Assembly: GCA_030691265.1 (NCBI GenBank)
Contig: JAUYET010000014.1
Span: forward strand, 1 to 64,000
Reading direction: 5' to 3'
Length of the DNA stretch: 64,000 nt
Origin: Pseudomonadota bacterium
Lineage (GTDB): Bacteria > Pseudomonadota > Gammaproteobacteria > Burkholderiales > Thiobacillaceae
Shown here in pieces: positions 33,882 through 40,779 of this stretch. Every line of letters starts with the position of its first letter. The stretch's first letter is position 1. Made by a program: the position numbers and the translations under genes. The notes below the pieces were generated by a model, which ran no database searches, was not told the origin of the DNA, and was given only the letters and a program-made list of their open reading frames with translations.

Positions 33882-34081
33882 CAGCTCACCCGTAGGGCGG
33901 ATGAGCCGCAGGCGTTATCCGCCGAATGCCCGGCACATGCGGCGGAAGGCGCTGCGCTTTTCCGCCCTACGCGTTGCTCATTACAATCACCCGGCCAGCC
34001 GATACATACCTGCACGTCGATGACTCCTGCGATGCCGAGAGCCCACACCGCAATAGCTAGACAGCCAAATATCTCAGCCAT
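33881..34081 (-). CDS. Small membrane protein extended by an interspersed repeat
   Basis: A 66-codon frame starts MAEIFGCLAIAVWALGIAGVIDVQVCIGW, a hydrophobic segment with a cysteine. It overlaps the terminase small-subunit gene by 8 bp at its start and the large-subunit gene by ATGA at its end, which favours real translation. The second half (RVGRKSAAPSAACAGHSADNACGSSALRVS) is encoded by the 81-bp repeat at 33,891-33,971, so the original C-terminus was probably replaced. Function unknown. Confidence 0.5.
   Translation of the reverse strand: MAEIFGCLAIAVWALGIAGVIDVQVCIGWPGDCNEQRVGRKSAAPSAACAGHSADNACGSSALRVS
33891..33971. repeat. 81-bp interspersed repeat with inverted ends
   Basis: It begins CGTAGGGCGG and ends CCGCCCTACG, perfect 10-bp inverted ends, with further internal GGCGGAA/TTCCGCC arms. 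This repeat type (GTAGGGCGGA...TCCGCCCTAC) is widespread as short interspersed elements in proteobacterial chromosomes. Its presence inside the prophage shows mobility between host and phage DNA. Confidence 0.8.
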
Positions 34082-34568
34082 GCGCCAACTCCGCAGCGAA
34101 CGGCTCCAGCACCTCGGCAAACGCATTGAGGTGGCGCGGATGCTTGGAGCGGATGAACTCACCCAGGCGCTTGATGGTGTCCAGGCGAATCGCCATCGCG
34201 TCGGTCTCCGGCATCAGCCGCCGACTGGCCGCCATCAGCTTGTTGTAGGCGTCTGCGAGCGACGCCAGCATCTGCACCTTGGTGGCCGGGTCCATGTCCG
34301 CCGATTGCTGGATGGCATCGACCGTTGCCTGCACTTGCTGCACCACCACGGCCAGGGTTTGCCGCACCACGTCCTCGATGCCGCCGCCGGCGATCATCTG
34401 GGCGGAGCGCGCCCGCTCCCAGTCGTCACCCGCCGCGCGCGCCTCGCGTATCCAGCGCCGCGCGGTGGCCACCGGAACGCCGACCTTGACCGCCGCGACC
34501 TCAAGGCCGAGCTGGTCAAAAACGAACGACGCGCGGACGGCGCGGCGGGTGTCTTCACCGTGGGCCAT
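34074..34568 (-). CDS. Terminase small subunit (Mu gp27-like, DUF3486)
   Basis: The 164-aa protein begins MAHGEDTRRAVRASFVFDQLGLEVAAVKVGVPVATARRWIREARAAGDDWERARSA, a helix-turn-helix start fitting the DUF3486/gp27 family. It has a helical oligomerisation part with MASLADAYNKLMAASRRLMPET. It recognises phage DNA for packaging. It lies between gp26-like and terminase large-subunit genes as in Mu. Confidence 0.87.
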   Translation of the reverse strand: MAHGEDTRRAVRASFVFDQLGLEVAAVKVGVPVATARRWIREARAAGDDWERARSAQMIAGGGIEDVVRQTLAVVVQQVQATVDAIQQSADMDPATKVQMLASLADAYNKLMAASRRLMPETDAMAIRLDTIKRLGEFIRSKHPRHLNAFAEVLEPFAAELAHG

Positions 34569-34569
34569 G

Positions 34570-34860
34570 CTAGCCCTCCCCCGGTTCCGGCCGCTTCACC
34601 CCCGGCACTTGCGCCCGCCCCATCACCACGTCAGAGCCGCGATCGGTCAGCGTGGCGACGATGCCGGTCCAGTCGGCCAAGCCTTGTTCGGCGAGCCAGG
34701 CGCAATCGGTTGAGAGGCGGTCCAGGCTGGTGTTGTAGCCGACCAGACTGAGCTGCTCGCGCAGGGCGCGCACCGGCATCATGTAGGCTGGGGCGACCAT
34801 CAGCGCGGCCAGGATGGCGCGGCGGCGGTCGAGTTCGGCCATGCGTTCGGCGGTGTTCAT
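34570..34860 (-). CDS. Winged-helix phage protein, Mu gp26-like
   Basis: The 96-aa protein reads MNTAERMAELDRRRAILAALMVAPAYMMPVRALREQLSLVGYNTSLDRLSTDCAWLAEQGL, a winged-helix shape like the VpaChn25_0724/gp26 family. It may bind DNA or packaging proteins. It overlaps the gp25-like gene by 4 bp. Confidence 0.8.
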   Translation of the reverse strand: MNTAERMAELDRRRAILAALMVAPAYMMPVRALREQLSLVGYNTSLDRLSTDCAWLAEQGLADWTGIVATLTDRGSDVVMGRAQVPGVKRPEPGEG

Positions 34861-35210
34861 TGCATGCCCCTTTCGGCGATCCTGGACAGGATCAAGCGCA
34901 GGTTTTCATTGATGCCCTTCATCTCGCCGGACATCTGGCTGACCGCCTGGGCGGTGGTGTTGACCTTGTCGTAGAGCTTGGAGAGATCGTTGTGCGTGGG
35001 GGCGCGCTCGATCATGCCGGTGAGGCGGGCGATCACCCTGTCCTGCTCGTCTAGGCGGCTGTCAAACTTGCCCTCGACCGCCTCGAACTTGCGATCGATC
35101 TGCTGGTTTCGGTCGCCGTAGCGCACGTACAACCAGAGGCCGCTGCTGGCGATGGCATTGACAACCTGGAAGCCGACCACCAACCAGAATTTCAGCTCAT
35201 CCAGATTCAT
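34857..35210 (-). CDS. Membrane-anchored coiled-coil protein, Mu gp25-like (DUF2730)
   Basis: The 117-aa protein has an N-terminal transmembrane helix (FWLVVGFQVVNAIASSGLWLYV) followed by a long coiled coil (FEAVEGKFDSRLDEQDRVIARLTGMIERAPTHNDLSKLYDKVN), the DUF2730 layout. Mu gp25 belongs to the same family; its job is unclear. It lies between the lysis genes and terminase. Confidence 0.85.
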   Translation of the reverse strand: MNLDELKFWLVVGFQVVNAIASSGLWLYVRYGDRNQQIDRKFEAVEGKFDSRLDEQDRVIARLTGMIERAPTHNDLSKLYDKVNTTAQAVSQMSGEMKGINENLRLILSRIAERGMQ

Positions 35211-35211
35211 T

Positions 35212-35430
35212 TCATTTCACTCCCCGCATCATTCTCAAGTCCTGCTCGTGCTGCCAGGCATTGCGGCAGTCGGCATTGCACCAGCGCAGACCAATACCCA
35301 GCGGCGTGTCGCAAAACAGGCAACAACCCATGGCCAGCGGGCCGGATTGGCTGCGGCGCACCTCTTCCAGCGCATCTTCCAGCGCATGCTCGATGAGGTC
35401 TTCGGCGCGGTCGGCATCATCCATGCTCAA
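35212..35430 (-). CDS. Small zinc-ribbon-like phage protein
   Basis: The 72-aa protein has an acidic helical N-terminus and CCLFCDTPLGIGLRWCNADCRNAWQHEQDL, a CxxC...CxxxC ribbon like those in TraR/DksA-type small phage proteins (RWCxxDCRxxW). It overlaps the Rz/Rz1 pair end by 4 bp. The role is unknown, though DksA-like proteins act on RNA polymerase. Confidence 0.7.
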   Translation of the reverse strand: MSMDDADRAEDLIEHALEDALEEVRRSQSGPLAMGCCLFCDTPLGIGLRWCNADCRNAWQHEQDLRMMRGVK

Positions 35431-35972
35431 TCCCTCACGGCGGCGCCGGGGCTGAACGCGCCCACTCCGACAGGCTGCGATGCCGCTCCCGGCACAACTG
35501 ATAGGCCTGCGCCACCTCGATATGATTCTCCAGCAGCGCCATCAACACGCCCGAGCTGGGCTGTTCCAGCTCCGAGCAGTGCAGCGTAAGGTGCGGCGGC
35601 GGCAGGCGCAGCAAAGGTGCCGGCATTGGCTGCGGTCCAGAGGCGCAGGCCGTCAGCATCGAGGCCGCAAGGATCATCATCATGGTGAGTTTGCTGATAA
35701 CCGAGCGCATAGCGGCTGGCCTCCTGTTTGAGCGTGCGGTAGACGACGTGGATCGACTCGACCCGCGCCTCGTGGGTGTTGAGGATTTCGGCATCCTGCC
35801 GAGCGATCTCCGCCGCCTGAGAGATGGCGCGGCGCAAGCTGACTGCCTGGGCGGCTTCGGCGGTCAGGCGCTCATCGGCGCGGCCGTCATGCTGGCCGAG
35901 CAGATAGAGGCCGATGGGAATGGCAATGACGGCAAGCAGACCGACCAGGCGCGGCCAGAGGCTAGGCGGCAT
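35427..35972 (-). CDS. Rz: Rz-like inner-membrane spanin
   Basis: From the ATG at 35,972, the product starts MPPSLWPRLVGLLAVIAIPIGLYLLGQHDG, an N-terminal membrane anchor, then a charged helical periplasmic domain (RADERLTAEAAQAVSLRRAISQAAEIARQDAEILN). This is the i-spanin layout. The start overlaps the holin-like gene. A lipoprotein gene lies fully inside it in another frame (next entry). The Ala/Gly-rich tail beyond about residue 120 is probably just the consequence of the overlapping Rz1 sequence. Confidence 0.8.
   Translation of the reverse strand: MPPSLWPRLVGLLAVIAIPIGLYLLGQHDGRADERLTAEAAQAVSLRRAISQAAEIARQDAEILNTHEARVESIHVVYRTLKQEASRYALGYQQTHHDDDPCGLDADGLRLWTAANAGTFAAPAAAAPYAALLGAGTAQLGRVDGAAGESYRGGAGLSVVPGAASQPVGVGAFSPGAAVRD
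35435..35710 (-). CDS. Rz1: Rz1-like outer-membrane spanin lipoprotein, nested in Rz
   Basis: The 91-aa frame begins MRSVISKLTMMMILAASMLTACASGPQ, a lipoprotein signal with lipobox LTAC, followed by a Pro-rich stretch (PMPAPLLRLPPPHLTL), as in Rz1. It lies wholly within the Rz frame in a different register. Together Rz and Rz1 fuse inner and outer membranes at lysis, so the host is Gram-negative. Confidence 0.85.
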   Translation of the reverse strand: MRSVISKLTMMMILAASMLTACASGPQPMPAPLLRLPPPHLTLHCSELEQPSSGVLMALLENHIEVAQAYQLCRERHRSLSEWARSAPAPP

Positions 35973-36201
35973 CGGTCTTCTCCTCCGGTTTGACGCCGTA
36001 GCGCAGGGACAAGAACTTGCTGGCGGTGGCCGATGCCCCCACCACACCCAGGTAGATCAGCCAGATATCGGCGGTCGCCGAACCCTTGTAGACCTGCCAA
36101 ACGAAGGCGGCGGTGCCCACGGCATAGGCCGCATTGGCCCAGGCCTTGGTGTGGGATAGCTGGCCGGTGCCGGCGTCGCGAATCAGATCGGCGAGTTTCA
36201 T
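35962..36201 (-). CDS. Holin-like membrane protein
   Basis: The 79-aa protein has two hydrophobic segments (AWANAAYAVGTAAFVWQVY and IWLIYLGVVGASATASKFL) and a charged C-terminus, as in class II holins. It sits between endolysin and spanin genes, with overlaps on both sides. Position and topology support the assignment; sequence does not name a specific family. Confidence 0.7.
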   Translation of the reverse strand: MKLADLIRDAGTGQLSHTKAWANAAYAVGTAAFVWQVYKGSATADIWLIYLGVVGASATASKFLSLRYGVKPEEKTDAA

Positions 36202-36614
36202 GGGTAAAAAATCCGTGTCCCGCTACGCGGCGGCACTGTTTGGATATGGCACCAGCCCTTGGTCGCGGAGGCGTGCTCCAACCACAGGCCGATAAAAGCG
36301 AGTCGCTGCTGGTTTTGCATGCACCAGGCGTCCAGCTCACCCTCGGGGTCGAACAGGTCGCATGCCTGCGCGGTAAGGTGTTTGCTGCGCACGGCAGCGC
36401 CAGGCACGCGGGCATTGACAGTGGACGGTCGCCAACCCGAGCTGACCAGGCTACCGGCCGCGTCGACTTCCGGAACGACGCCGTCATCGGCCATCGCCGC
36501 CAGCAGCGAGTTGACCCGGCGCACCGTCTCCGCCGCGTTGCGCTGGATTTCCAGCGTCAGCTCACCGCGGAACTTGCTGTCGCGGCCCTGGTAGTAATCA
36601 TGGAGTGCAATCAC
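36198..36614 (-). CDS. Endolysin, M15-type peptidoglycan peptidase
   Basis: The protein (about 138 aa) reads IALHDYYQGRDSKFRGELTLEIQRNAAETVRRVN, with the M15 zinc motif SKHLTAQACDLFD and a later WCHIQ. These give His, Asp and His ligands. The family cuts peptide cross-links in peptidoglycan. The GTG at 36,614 is preferred because it overlaps the previous stop as GTGA. No signal peptide is visible, so export depends on the holin. Confidence 0.85.
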   Translation of the reverse strand: MIALHDYYQGRDSKFRGELTLEIQRNAAETVRRVNSLLAAMADDGVVPEVDAAGSLVSSGWRPSTVNARVPGAAVRSKHLTAQACDLFDPEGELDAWCMQNQQRLAFIGLWLEHASATKGWCHIQTVPPRSGTRIFYP

Positions 36615-36763
36615 AGCTTGATCTCCCAACGGATAGGCCGGAACACGCAGGACTTTTTAGGCTCGTGATAACGCCAGGGCTCTTTCAGCAGCGCGCATTG
36701 CACAAACCCGCGCATGGCAGGTTCGGCGGGCTCTCTGGCGTGGATGCAGGTTTCGCAGTACAT
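36611..36763 (-). CDS. Small cysteine-rich phage protein
   Basis: The frame from the ATG at 36,763 gives 50 aa, starting MYCETCIHAREPAEPAMRGFVQC and ending SCVFRPIRWEIKL, with YCETC and later Cys residues as in a zinc ribbon. The spacing resembles the 66-aa protein at 40,577-40,777. It is the first gene after a terminator and a repeated palindrome, so it probably heads the lysis operon. An upstream ATG at 36,796 is possible. Confidence 0.55.
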   Translation of the reverse strand: MYCETCIHAREPAEPAMRGFVQCALLKEPWRYHEPKKSCVFRPIRWEIKL

Positions 36764-36795
36764 GGCGCCCAGTGTCGCCACGCGCGCGCGATGCA

Positions 36796-36815
36796 ATAAG
36801 GCGGAAGCGTTTCCG
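36796..36815. promoter_or_regulatory. Palindrome upstream of the lysis block (copy 3 of 3)
   Basis: AAGGCGGAAGCGTTTCCGCC is an 18-bp near-palindrome about 45 bp upstream of the first lysis-block gene start and immediately behind a terminator. The same element precedes the gp43-like and protease genes. It probably marks a regulated promoter start. Confidence 0.5.
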
Positions 36816-36828
36816 CCGGAGCAAAGAA

Positions 36829-36857
36829 AAGGCCCCGAGTTTCCTGGGGGCCTGGTC
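36829..36857 (-). terminator. Intrinsic terminator between early/middle and lysis genes
   Basis: On the minus strand GGCCCCC-AGGAAACTC-GGGGCC is followed by TTTTCTTT. It lies just downstream of the HNH-like gene stop at 36,873 and upstream of the lysis genes. It would end the Mor-GemA-side transcript, so the lysis genes need their own promoter. Confidence 0.75.
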
Positions 36858-36872
36858 TGGTGCTAGAGGTGG

Positions 36873-37154
36873 TCAGGCTGGCGGTTTGAGCTTCGACTTA
36901 CGGCACTGCGCACGCTCTTGCACGTCCTTGATACGGCTCTTCCTTTCCGTCTGCCACTGCATGTTCTCCACGCTATCCGGACCGCCAGCACAGAGCGGGA
37001 CAATATGGTCGCCGATCCAACCTGGGCAAGGACCGCGCCGTGCGTCATTTGAAGGGCACGGATTTAGGCGCTGGAAGTCGGCGCGGATGGTGCGATCTCT
37101 GGATTCGGCATTCGAGCAAAGGCATAAAACAGCCAAAGCCAGCCATGGTCTCAT
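36873..37154 (-). CDS. Secreted-type HNH nuclease-like protein
   Basis: The 93-aa protein begins MRPWLALAVLCLCSNAES, a short signal-like sequence. It continues IRADFQRLNPCPSNDARRGPCPGWIGDHIVPLCAGGPDSVENMQWQT, the DHIxPLxxGG...NMQW motif of HNH nucleases with paired cysteines. Similar small proteins are usually annotated as HNH endonucleases. The signal sequence suggests a periplasmic location, odd for a packaging nuclease. It overlaps the preceding gene by 4 bp. Confidence 0.72.
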   Translation of the reverse strand: MRPWLALAVLCLCSNAESRDRTIRADFQRLNPCPSNDARRGPCPGWIGDHIVPLCAGGPDSVENMQWQTERKSRIKDVQERAQCRKSKLKPPA

Positions 37155-37588
37155 TTAAAACTGCCCATCGTTGTTTTCGCTATGTACTTCAGAATCAACA
37201 GACCGTGAACAGTTTGGTGATGGGTTTTCCTTGTCTCGGCTCTGGTGGCGATGTAGAGAGAAATGAAACTCGCCAAATCCGCTTTGGTGCATGTGACATC
37301 ACAGGCCACCAGCGACCAGTCCAATAATTCAGCCATCGTTGCGTTTAAGCCTTTTTCATTGGCCAGGTTCTTGCCCATCGCCGCCATGTCTGCCGCTTGT
37401 TGTTGATTGACGCGATACACCTTTGATACAGCGGAGAGCAGGGACTTTGCCCGTTCCACTGAGGTATCAGTTTTGGGGACATAGGCACCGGCATCGATCA
37501 CTGCCATCCCATATTCCAGTGATTCGCTGGCAGCGTTTGCGCAGCCGAAAAACCCCATCAAAGCGATGGTCAGAAAAAATCGTTTCAT
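37151..37588 (-). CDS. Small exported protein of unknown function
   Basis: From the ATG at 37,588 the product begins MKRFFLTIALMGFFGCANAASE, a clear signal peptide with an ANA-A cleavage site. The mature part of about 125 residues has no family I recognise. An upstream in-frame ATG at 37,648 would start with unrelated residues. Neighbouring genes are also exported, suggesting a small cell-surface or lysogenic conversion cassette. The GC content is lower than that of adjacent phage genes. Confidence 0.65.
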   Translation of the reverse strand: MKRFFLTIALMGFFGCANAASESLEYGMAVIDAGAYVPKTDTSVERAKSLLSAVSKVYRVNQQQAADMAAMGKNLANEKGLNATMAELLDWSLVACDVTCTKADLASFISLYIATRAETRKTHHQTVHGLLILKYIAKTTMGSFK

Positions 37589-37644
37589 GATTACCTCCCT
37601 ATCGTGGTTAAAAAGACCAGCCAATAGCATCAACACCGTTTTTT

Positions 37645-37854
37645 TCATGATTTCCTCCGTTTAGGCTGACTATTTCGCTCCGGGGACATGCACGTCTTCT
37701 TGCTCTGGCTGACGGTTCCGTCATTGCAAATGAACCGCCCTGACTCGCAGTGGGATATGCCCCCTTTCTTGCCGGAACACGGGGTGTTTGCTGCATGGGT
37801 GGCCATGGATACAGCAAAAAGTAGCGCGGCGCCGAGGATGATGGTCCAGTTCAT
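37645..37854 (-). CDS. Small exported cysteine-containing protein
   Basis: The 69-aa frame from the ATG at 37,854 begins [23 protein letters not shown], a signal peptide. The mature part has four cysteines ([32 protein letters not shown]), probably two disulphides. This pattern occurs in small uncharacterised secreted proteins. It sits between Mor and another exported protein. Confidence 0.65.
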   Translation of the reverse strand: MNWTIILGAALLFAVSMATHAANTPCSGKKGGISHCESGRFICNDGTVSQSKKTCMSPERNSQPKRRKS

Positions 37855-37880
37855 GATTCCCTCCCTTTTTTGAGCGACCA

Positions 37881-38264
37881 TTAAAACAGGCTCTCTTGTC
37901 CGCTGTCAGCCTTCGCCGCGCTCTGGATATTCCGAATCTGCCGCACGGTCAGCCGGTGCCCCAGGGCCAGGGCGCGCTGGCTCTGGCCGCTCTGGGCGAT
38001 GAGGGCGTTGCGCATGGCCAGGCGCCATTTCAAGGCGACGGGCAGGTCCAGGCCCTCGCCGGGGTAGGTCTCGCATAGCGTGCGGGCATCCTCCAGGCCG
38101 AGCAGCTCGGCCAGGGGGTGATCCGGCCCCACCGCCTTGGGGATGTAGATGCGCACACCGGGCCACTTCTCCACCAGCCGAAGTGCACCTTCCACGCCGA
38201 TCCGCTCGCCGATGTAGCGCAGCTCGCCGGGCAGTAGGTCGAGGAGGTCCGTGGGCGTGGGCAT
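37881..38264 (-). CDS. mor: Mor/C-family middle transcription activator
   Basis: The 127-aa protein from the ATG at 38,264 ([44 protein letters not shown]) fits the Mor transcription activator family: a dimerisation region, the RIYIPKA strand, then a C-terminal helix-turn-helix ([21 protein letters not shown]). Mor switches on middle/late phage promoters. It overlaps the end of the gemA region and lies upstream of the lysis and morphogenesis blocks, the expected position. Confidence 0.85.
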   Translation of the reverse strand: MPTPTDLLDLLPGELRYIGERIGVEGALRLVEKWPGVRIYIPKAVGPDHPLAELLGLEDARTLCETYPGEGLDLPVALKWRLAMRNALIAQSGQSQRALALGHRLTVRQIRNIQSAAKADSGQESLF

Positions 38265-38266
38265 GA

Positions 38267-38926
38267 TCAGTCCACCACCTCGACCATATTGCCGGCGTCG
38301 GCAATATGGTTGCGCTTGCTGGACAGCGTGCGGTTGAGCGGGCCGATCAGCGCTTGCAGCTCGTCGGCGCGCATCATGCGCAGGTGGCGCTCGTGCCCGC
38401 TGATGCGCTTGGCCACACCCTCCGCATAGGCCACCTGGCCACCGCGCTGGATGCCGATCTCCATCACCAGGCGGCGAATCTTCCACAGCGCCGGGCGCTT
38501 GGCTTCGGGTGCGTCGTTGACCCAGTGCCATTCATCCTCGCCGGTCAGCTTGTTGAGGTGGTTGAGCACCGCACGCCAGTCGGCCGGCGTTAAGTCCTTG
38601 CTGCTGGCCTTGCCGGTTATCGCGTGCAGCATGGCGTGGCGGGCGTCGTCGTCGAAGCCGAGGCGCTTGCAGGCGGCGAACATCGCCTTACGGGCGTCCA
38701 TGGCTTGCCCCGGTAAAACCTGCCGGTAGTACCAAACATCGCCCTGCCGCCGGCAGACGACCTCGAAGCCGTTAACCCGCAGCTCCGCCACCACCGAGTT
38801 GACGGCGCAGACGCGGGCGGCATGGATGATTTCCATCGTGGTGTGCTCCAGGCCGTCGGCGAGCAGCTCGGCCACGCGCTGAAGGCGTGGTGAGGTGTTG
38901 AGGGTGGCGGCGTGCATGGCAGGCAT
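38267..38926 (-). CDS. gemA: GemA-like regulator (DUF1018) with extra N-terminal domain
   Basis: The 219-aa protein has the GemA/gp16 core ARKAMFAACKRLGFDDDARHAMLHAITGKASSKDLTPADWRAVLNHLNKL. About 75 residues before the core form a helix-rich segment (LQRVAELLADGLEHTTMEIIHAARVCAVNSVVAELRVNGFEVVCRR) that looks like a winged-helix domain. Mu GemA changes host gene expression and DNA supercoiling. The two-part layout suggests direct DNA binding. Confidence 0.85.
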   Translation of the reverse strand: MPAMHAATLNTSPRLQRVAELLADGLEHTTMEIIHAARVCAVNSVVAELRVNGFEVVCRRQGDVWYYRQVLPGQAMDARKAMFAACKRLGFDDDARHAMLHAITGKASSKDLTPADWRAVLNHLNKLTGEDEWHWVNDAPEAKRPALWKIRRLVMEIGIQRGGQVAYAEGVAKRISGHERHLRMMRADELQALIGPLNRTLSSKRNHIADAGNMVEVVD

Positions 38927-38979
38927 GTTTGGTTCTCCTGGTGGGCTCCGGAGAAAGGCCGAAAGGCCCCTCTCCCCAG

Positions 38980-39003
38980 CCCTCCCCCGCTTGCGGGGGA
39001 GGG
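38980..39003. repeat. GC-rich hairpin before the HU-like gene
   Basis: CCCTCCCCCGC-TT-GCGGGGGAGGG is a near-perfect inverted repeat in the gap between gemA and the HU gene. This type (CTCCCCAGCCCTCCCCCGC) is common as an interspersed element. Without a T run it is not a clear terminator. Confidence 0.6.
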
Positions 39004-39007
39004 GGCA

Positions 39008-39304
39008 TTACGCCAGCGCGTCCAGCAGCGCCTTGGCCGGCACAAACTTGGCGGAACGCTTGGAGGGAATGACGATGGCCGCGCCGGTGGCTGGGTTGGT
39101 GCCGTTGCGCTGCTGGCGATAGACGAACTTGAGCTTGCCGAGGCCGGGCAACGGGATCTCGCCCCCCTTTCTCAGCTCTTTGGTGGATACGGCGGCCAGC
39201 GCGGCCAAAATATTATCGATTTGCCAGATCGGTACGGTGTCTCCCAGCCCGCTGTAGCTCAGCGGGCTGGCTTGTATGGCATGGATCAATTCGATTTTCG
39301 TCAT
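39008..39304 (-). CDS. HU/IHF-family DNA-bending protein
   Basis: The 98-aa protein has the HU shape: MTKIELIHAIQASPLSYSG, then EIPLPGLGKLKFVYRQQRNGTNPATGAAIVIPSKRSAKFVPAKALLDAL, with GxGxL and the GTNPxTG arm tip. Mu transposition needs host HU and IHF, and several Mu-like phages carry their own. It may help assemble the transposase complex or repress transcription. Confidence 0.92.
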   Translation of the reverse strand: MTKIELIHAIQASPLSYSGLGDTVPIWQIDNILAALAAVSTKELRKGGEIPLPGLGKLKFVYRQQRNGTNPATGAAIVIPSKRSAKFVPAKALLDALA

Positions 39305-39429
39305 GGTCTGCTCCTGTTAGGTGTAGGGGTGTCGGTTCCTGGCGCGCTTTTGTGCTGCTGGAGGTGCGTCTTTGCTTTTTCCATGCCGACTGGGTCCGTT
39401 TGCCCACGGTTTCCTGGGGTGCGAAGTCG

Positions 39430-40020
39430 TTAAGCGGGCTCTTTGGCCTTGGCCTTGCCTTTCTTCTTCTTGGGCGTTTCGTCTTCGCCCTGGCGGCGCT
39501 GGGCGTCGGACAGGATGGCCTTGACCATCTTGTCGACGTCGCTGTCGCCCAGAGTGATGAAGGGTTGGTCGGCGCCGGCGATGCGGCGGATGCCGAGGCG
39601 GCGGTGGTCAATGGCGCCGAGCTGCTCGATGGCGTCGATGACCAGGCTCGCCTGGGTGCGGATGCAGAGGTCGGCTTGCTCGGGGTTGAGCACGATGAGG
39701 CGGTCGATCAGGGCAGCGTCGTCGTCCCAGTCGAGCGTGTCGGCCTCTTTGCGGTAGCCGCAGCGCACGCCGTCGATGACCAGACTGCGCGGCTTGGAAA
39801 ACAGGTGCGGCGCGCCGGCCACCATAGCTGCGAGCACGGCATAGGCATGCGCTTCTTCTTCTGCCGTGTGGTCGAGCTGGGCTTGATGGCGCGTGTAGAT
39901 CGGCTGGATGGCAGCGCGGACTTCTTCTTGCAGCAATGCGGCGCTGGCGGTGCTGGCGTGGTGGGCCTGGGCCAGGCGCTCGGCGGCGGCGCGGATTTCG
40001 GTGAGGGTGATTTCAGTCAT
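39430..40020 (-). CDS. Gam-like host-nuclease inhibitor candidate
   Basis: The 196-aa protein has a helical N-terminus (TEIRAAAERLAQAHHASTASAALLQEEV), then a beta-rich middle (RSLVIDGVRCGYRKEADTLDWDDDAALIDRLIVLNPEQADLCI) reminiscent of Mu Gam, which binds double-stranded DNA ends like Ku and blocks exonuclease attack. The last 20 residues are very lysine-rich. Position after early genes agrees with Gam. The match is by pattern, not clear identity. Confidence 0.5.
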   Translation of the reverse strand: MTEITLTEIRAAAERLAQAHHASTASAALLQEEVRAAIQPIYTRHQAQLDHTAEEEAHAYAVLAAMVAGAPHLFSKPRSLVIDGVRCGYRKEADTLDWDDDAALIDRLIVLNPEQADLCIRTQASLVIDAIEQLGAIDHRRLGIRRIAGADQPFITLGDSDVDKMVKAILSDAQRRQGEDETPKKKKGKAKAKEPA

Positions 40021-40580
40021 TACGCGGTTCCTTTCAGGGTGGACTTCATGGTGGCCAGCGCATCGGCGGCGACGGCGGGGTTATGTGCCGGCTTTAACTC
40101 GGCCGGCGTGGTTGCAAACGGTTTGTGGGCGTTGCTGATGCCGACCGGGGTAGAGCCGGTTCCGCGCTGGTGGCGGCCGCGTTCCTGGGCGGCGTCGGCG
40201 CGGTCGGAAAGGCCGGCGAGGATGGCCAGCAGCAGACCGTGGCTCTTGAGCGGCAGGCGCAACGTGGGCAGTGCGATGAGCGTGTCGATGGCTTGCAGCC
40301 AGTAATCCAGCGGGGCGGGCCAGACGCGCTTTTCGTGCGTGATCTGGCCGGCTTCGAGCCACGGAATCACCTCGCCCAGCAGCCGCTCGGTGCGCGACGG
40401 CGTCAGGCGCTTCGCGGCGAACAGGCCGACGTATCTCAGCACGGCCAGGCGCAGCGCCGGCGGGCCGGGCATGCGGGCGATCTGCCCGGCCACCCCGCGC
40501 GCGGCGATCCGCTCCAGGCCGGCAACGATATCGACGTCGCCCTGGCAGTGGTCGCAGGCGATGAGGGGGAGGCCGGTCAT
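40020..40580 (-). CDS. Phage early protein of unknown function
   Basis: The 186-aa frame from the ATG at 40,580 begins MTGLPLIACDHCQGDVDIVAGLERIAARGVAGQIARMPGPPALRLAVLRYVGLFAAKRL. CDHC suggests a metal site, and the middle is helical. I know this type only as an uncharacterised early gene of Mu-like phages. It overlaps both neighbours by about 1-4 bp. Confidence 0.65.
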   Translation of the reverse strand: MTGLPLIACDHCQGDVDIVAGLERIAARGVAGQIARMPGPPALRLAVLRYVGLFAAKRLTPSRTERLLGEVIPWLEAGQITHEKRVWPAPLDYWLQAIDTLIALPTLRLPLKSHGLLLAILAGLSDRADAAQERGRHQRGTGSTPVGISNAHKPFATTPAELKPAHNPAVAADALATMKSTLKGTA

Positions 40581-40777
40581 TTCTGCGGCTCGTGCTTGAT
40601 GCAGACGGACCCGGCGCTGGTCATGAAGCCGCCCAGCTTGCAGCGCCAACTCACGCTGTCGTAGGGCGGCATGCGGTCGGCGCGGCATTCGTCGCCGTGC
40701 GTGCAGTTGCGGCAGGCCTGGCGCTTGCTGGCTGAGACAAATCCCATGAGGGCCTTGACGTTGGCGATGGTGCTCAT
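40577..40777 (-). CDS. Small cysteine-rich early phage protein
   Basis: The 66-aa protein has four or more cysteines (ACRNCTHGDEC, WRCKLGG, VCIKHEP), likely a zinc or disulphide site. Overlap with the next gene is ATGA. It resembles the small protein at 36,611. Confidence 0.65.
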   Translation of the reverse strand: MSTIANVKALMGFVSASKRQACRNCTHGDECRADRMPPYDSVSWRCKLGGFMTSAGSVCIKHEPQK

Positions 40778-40779
40778 GA

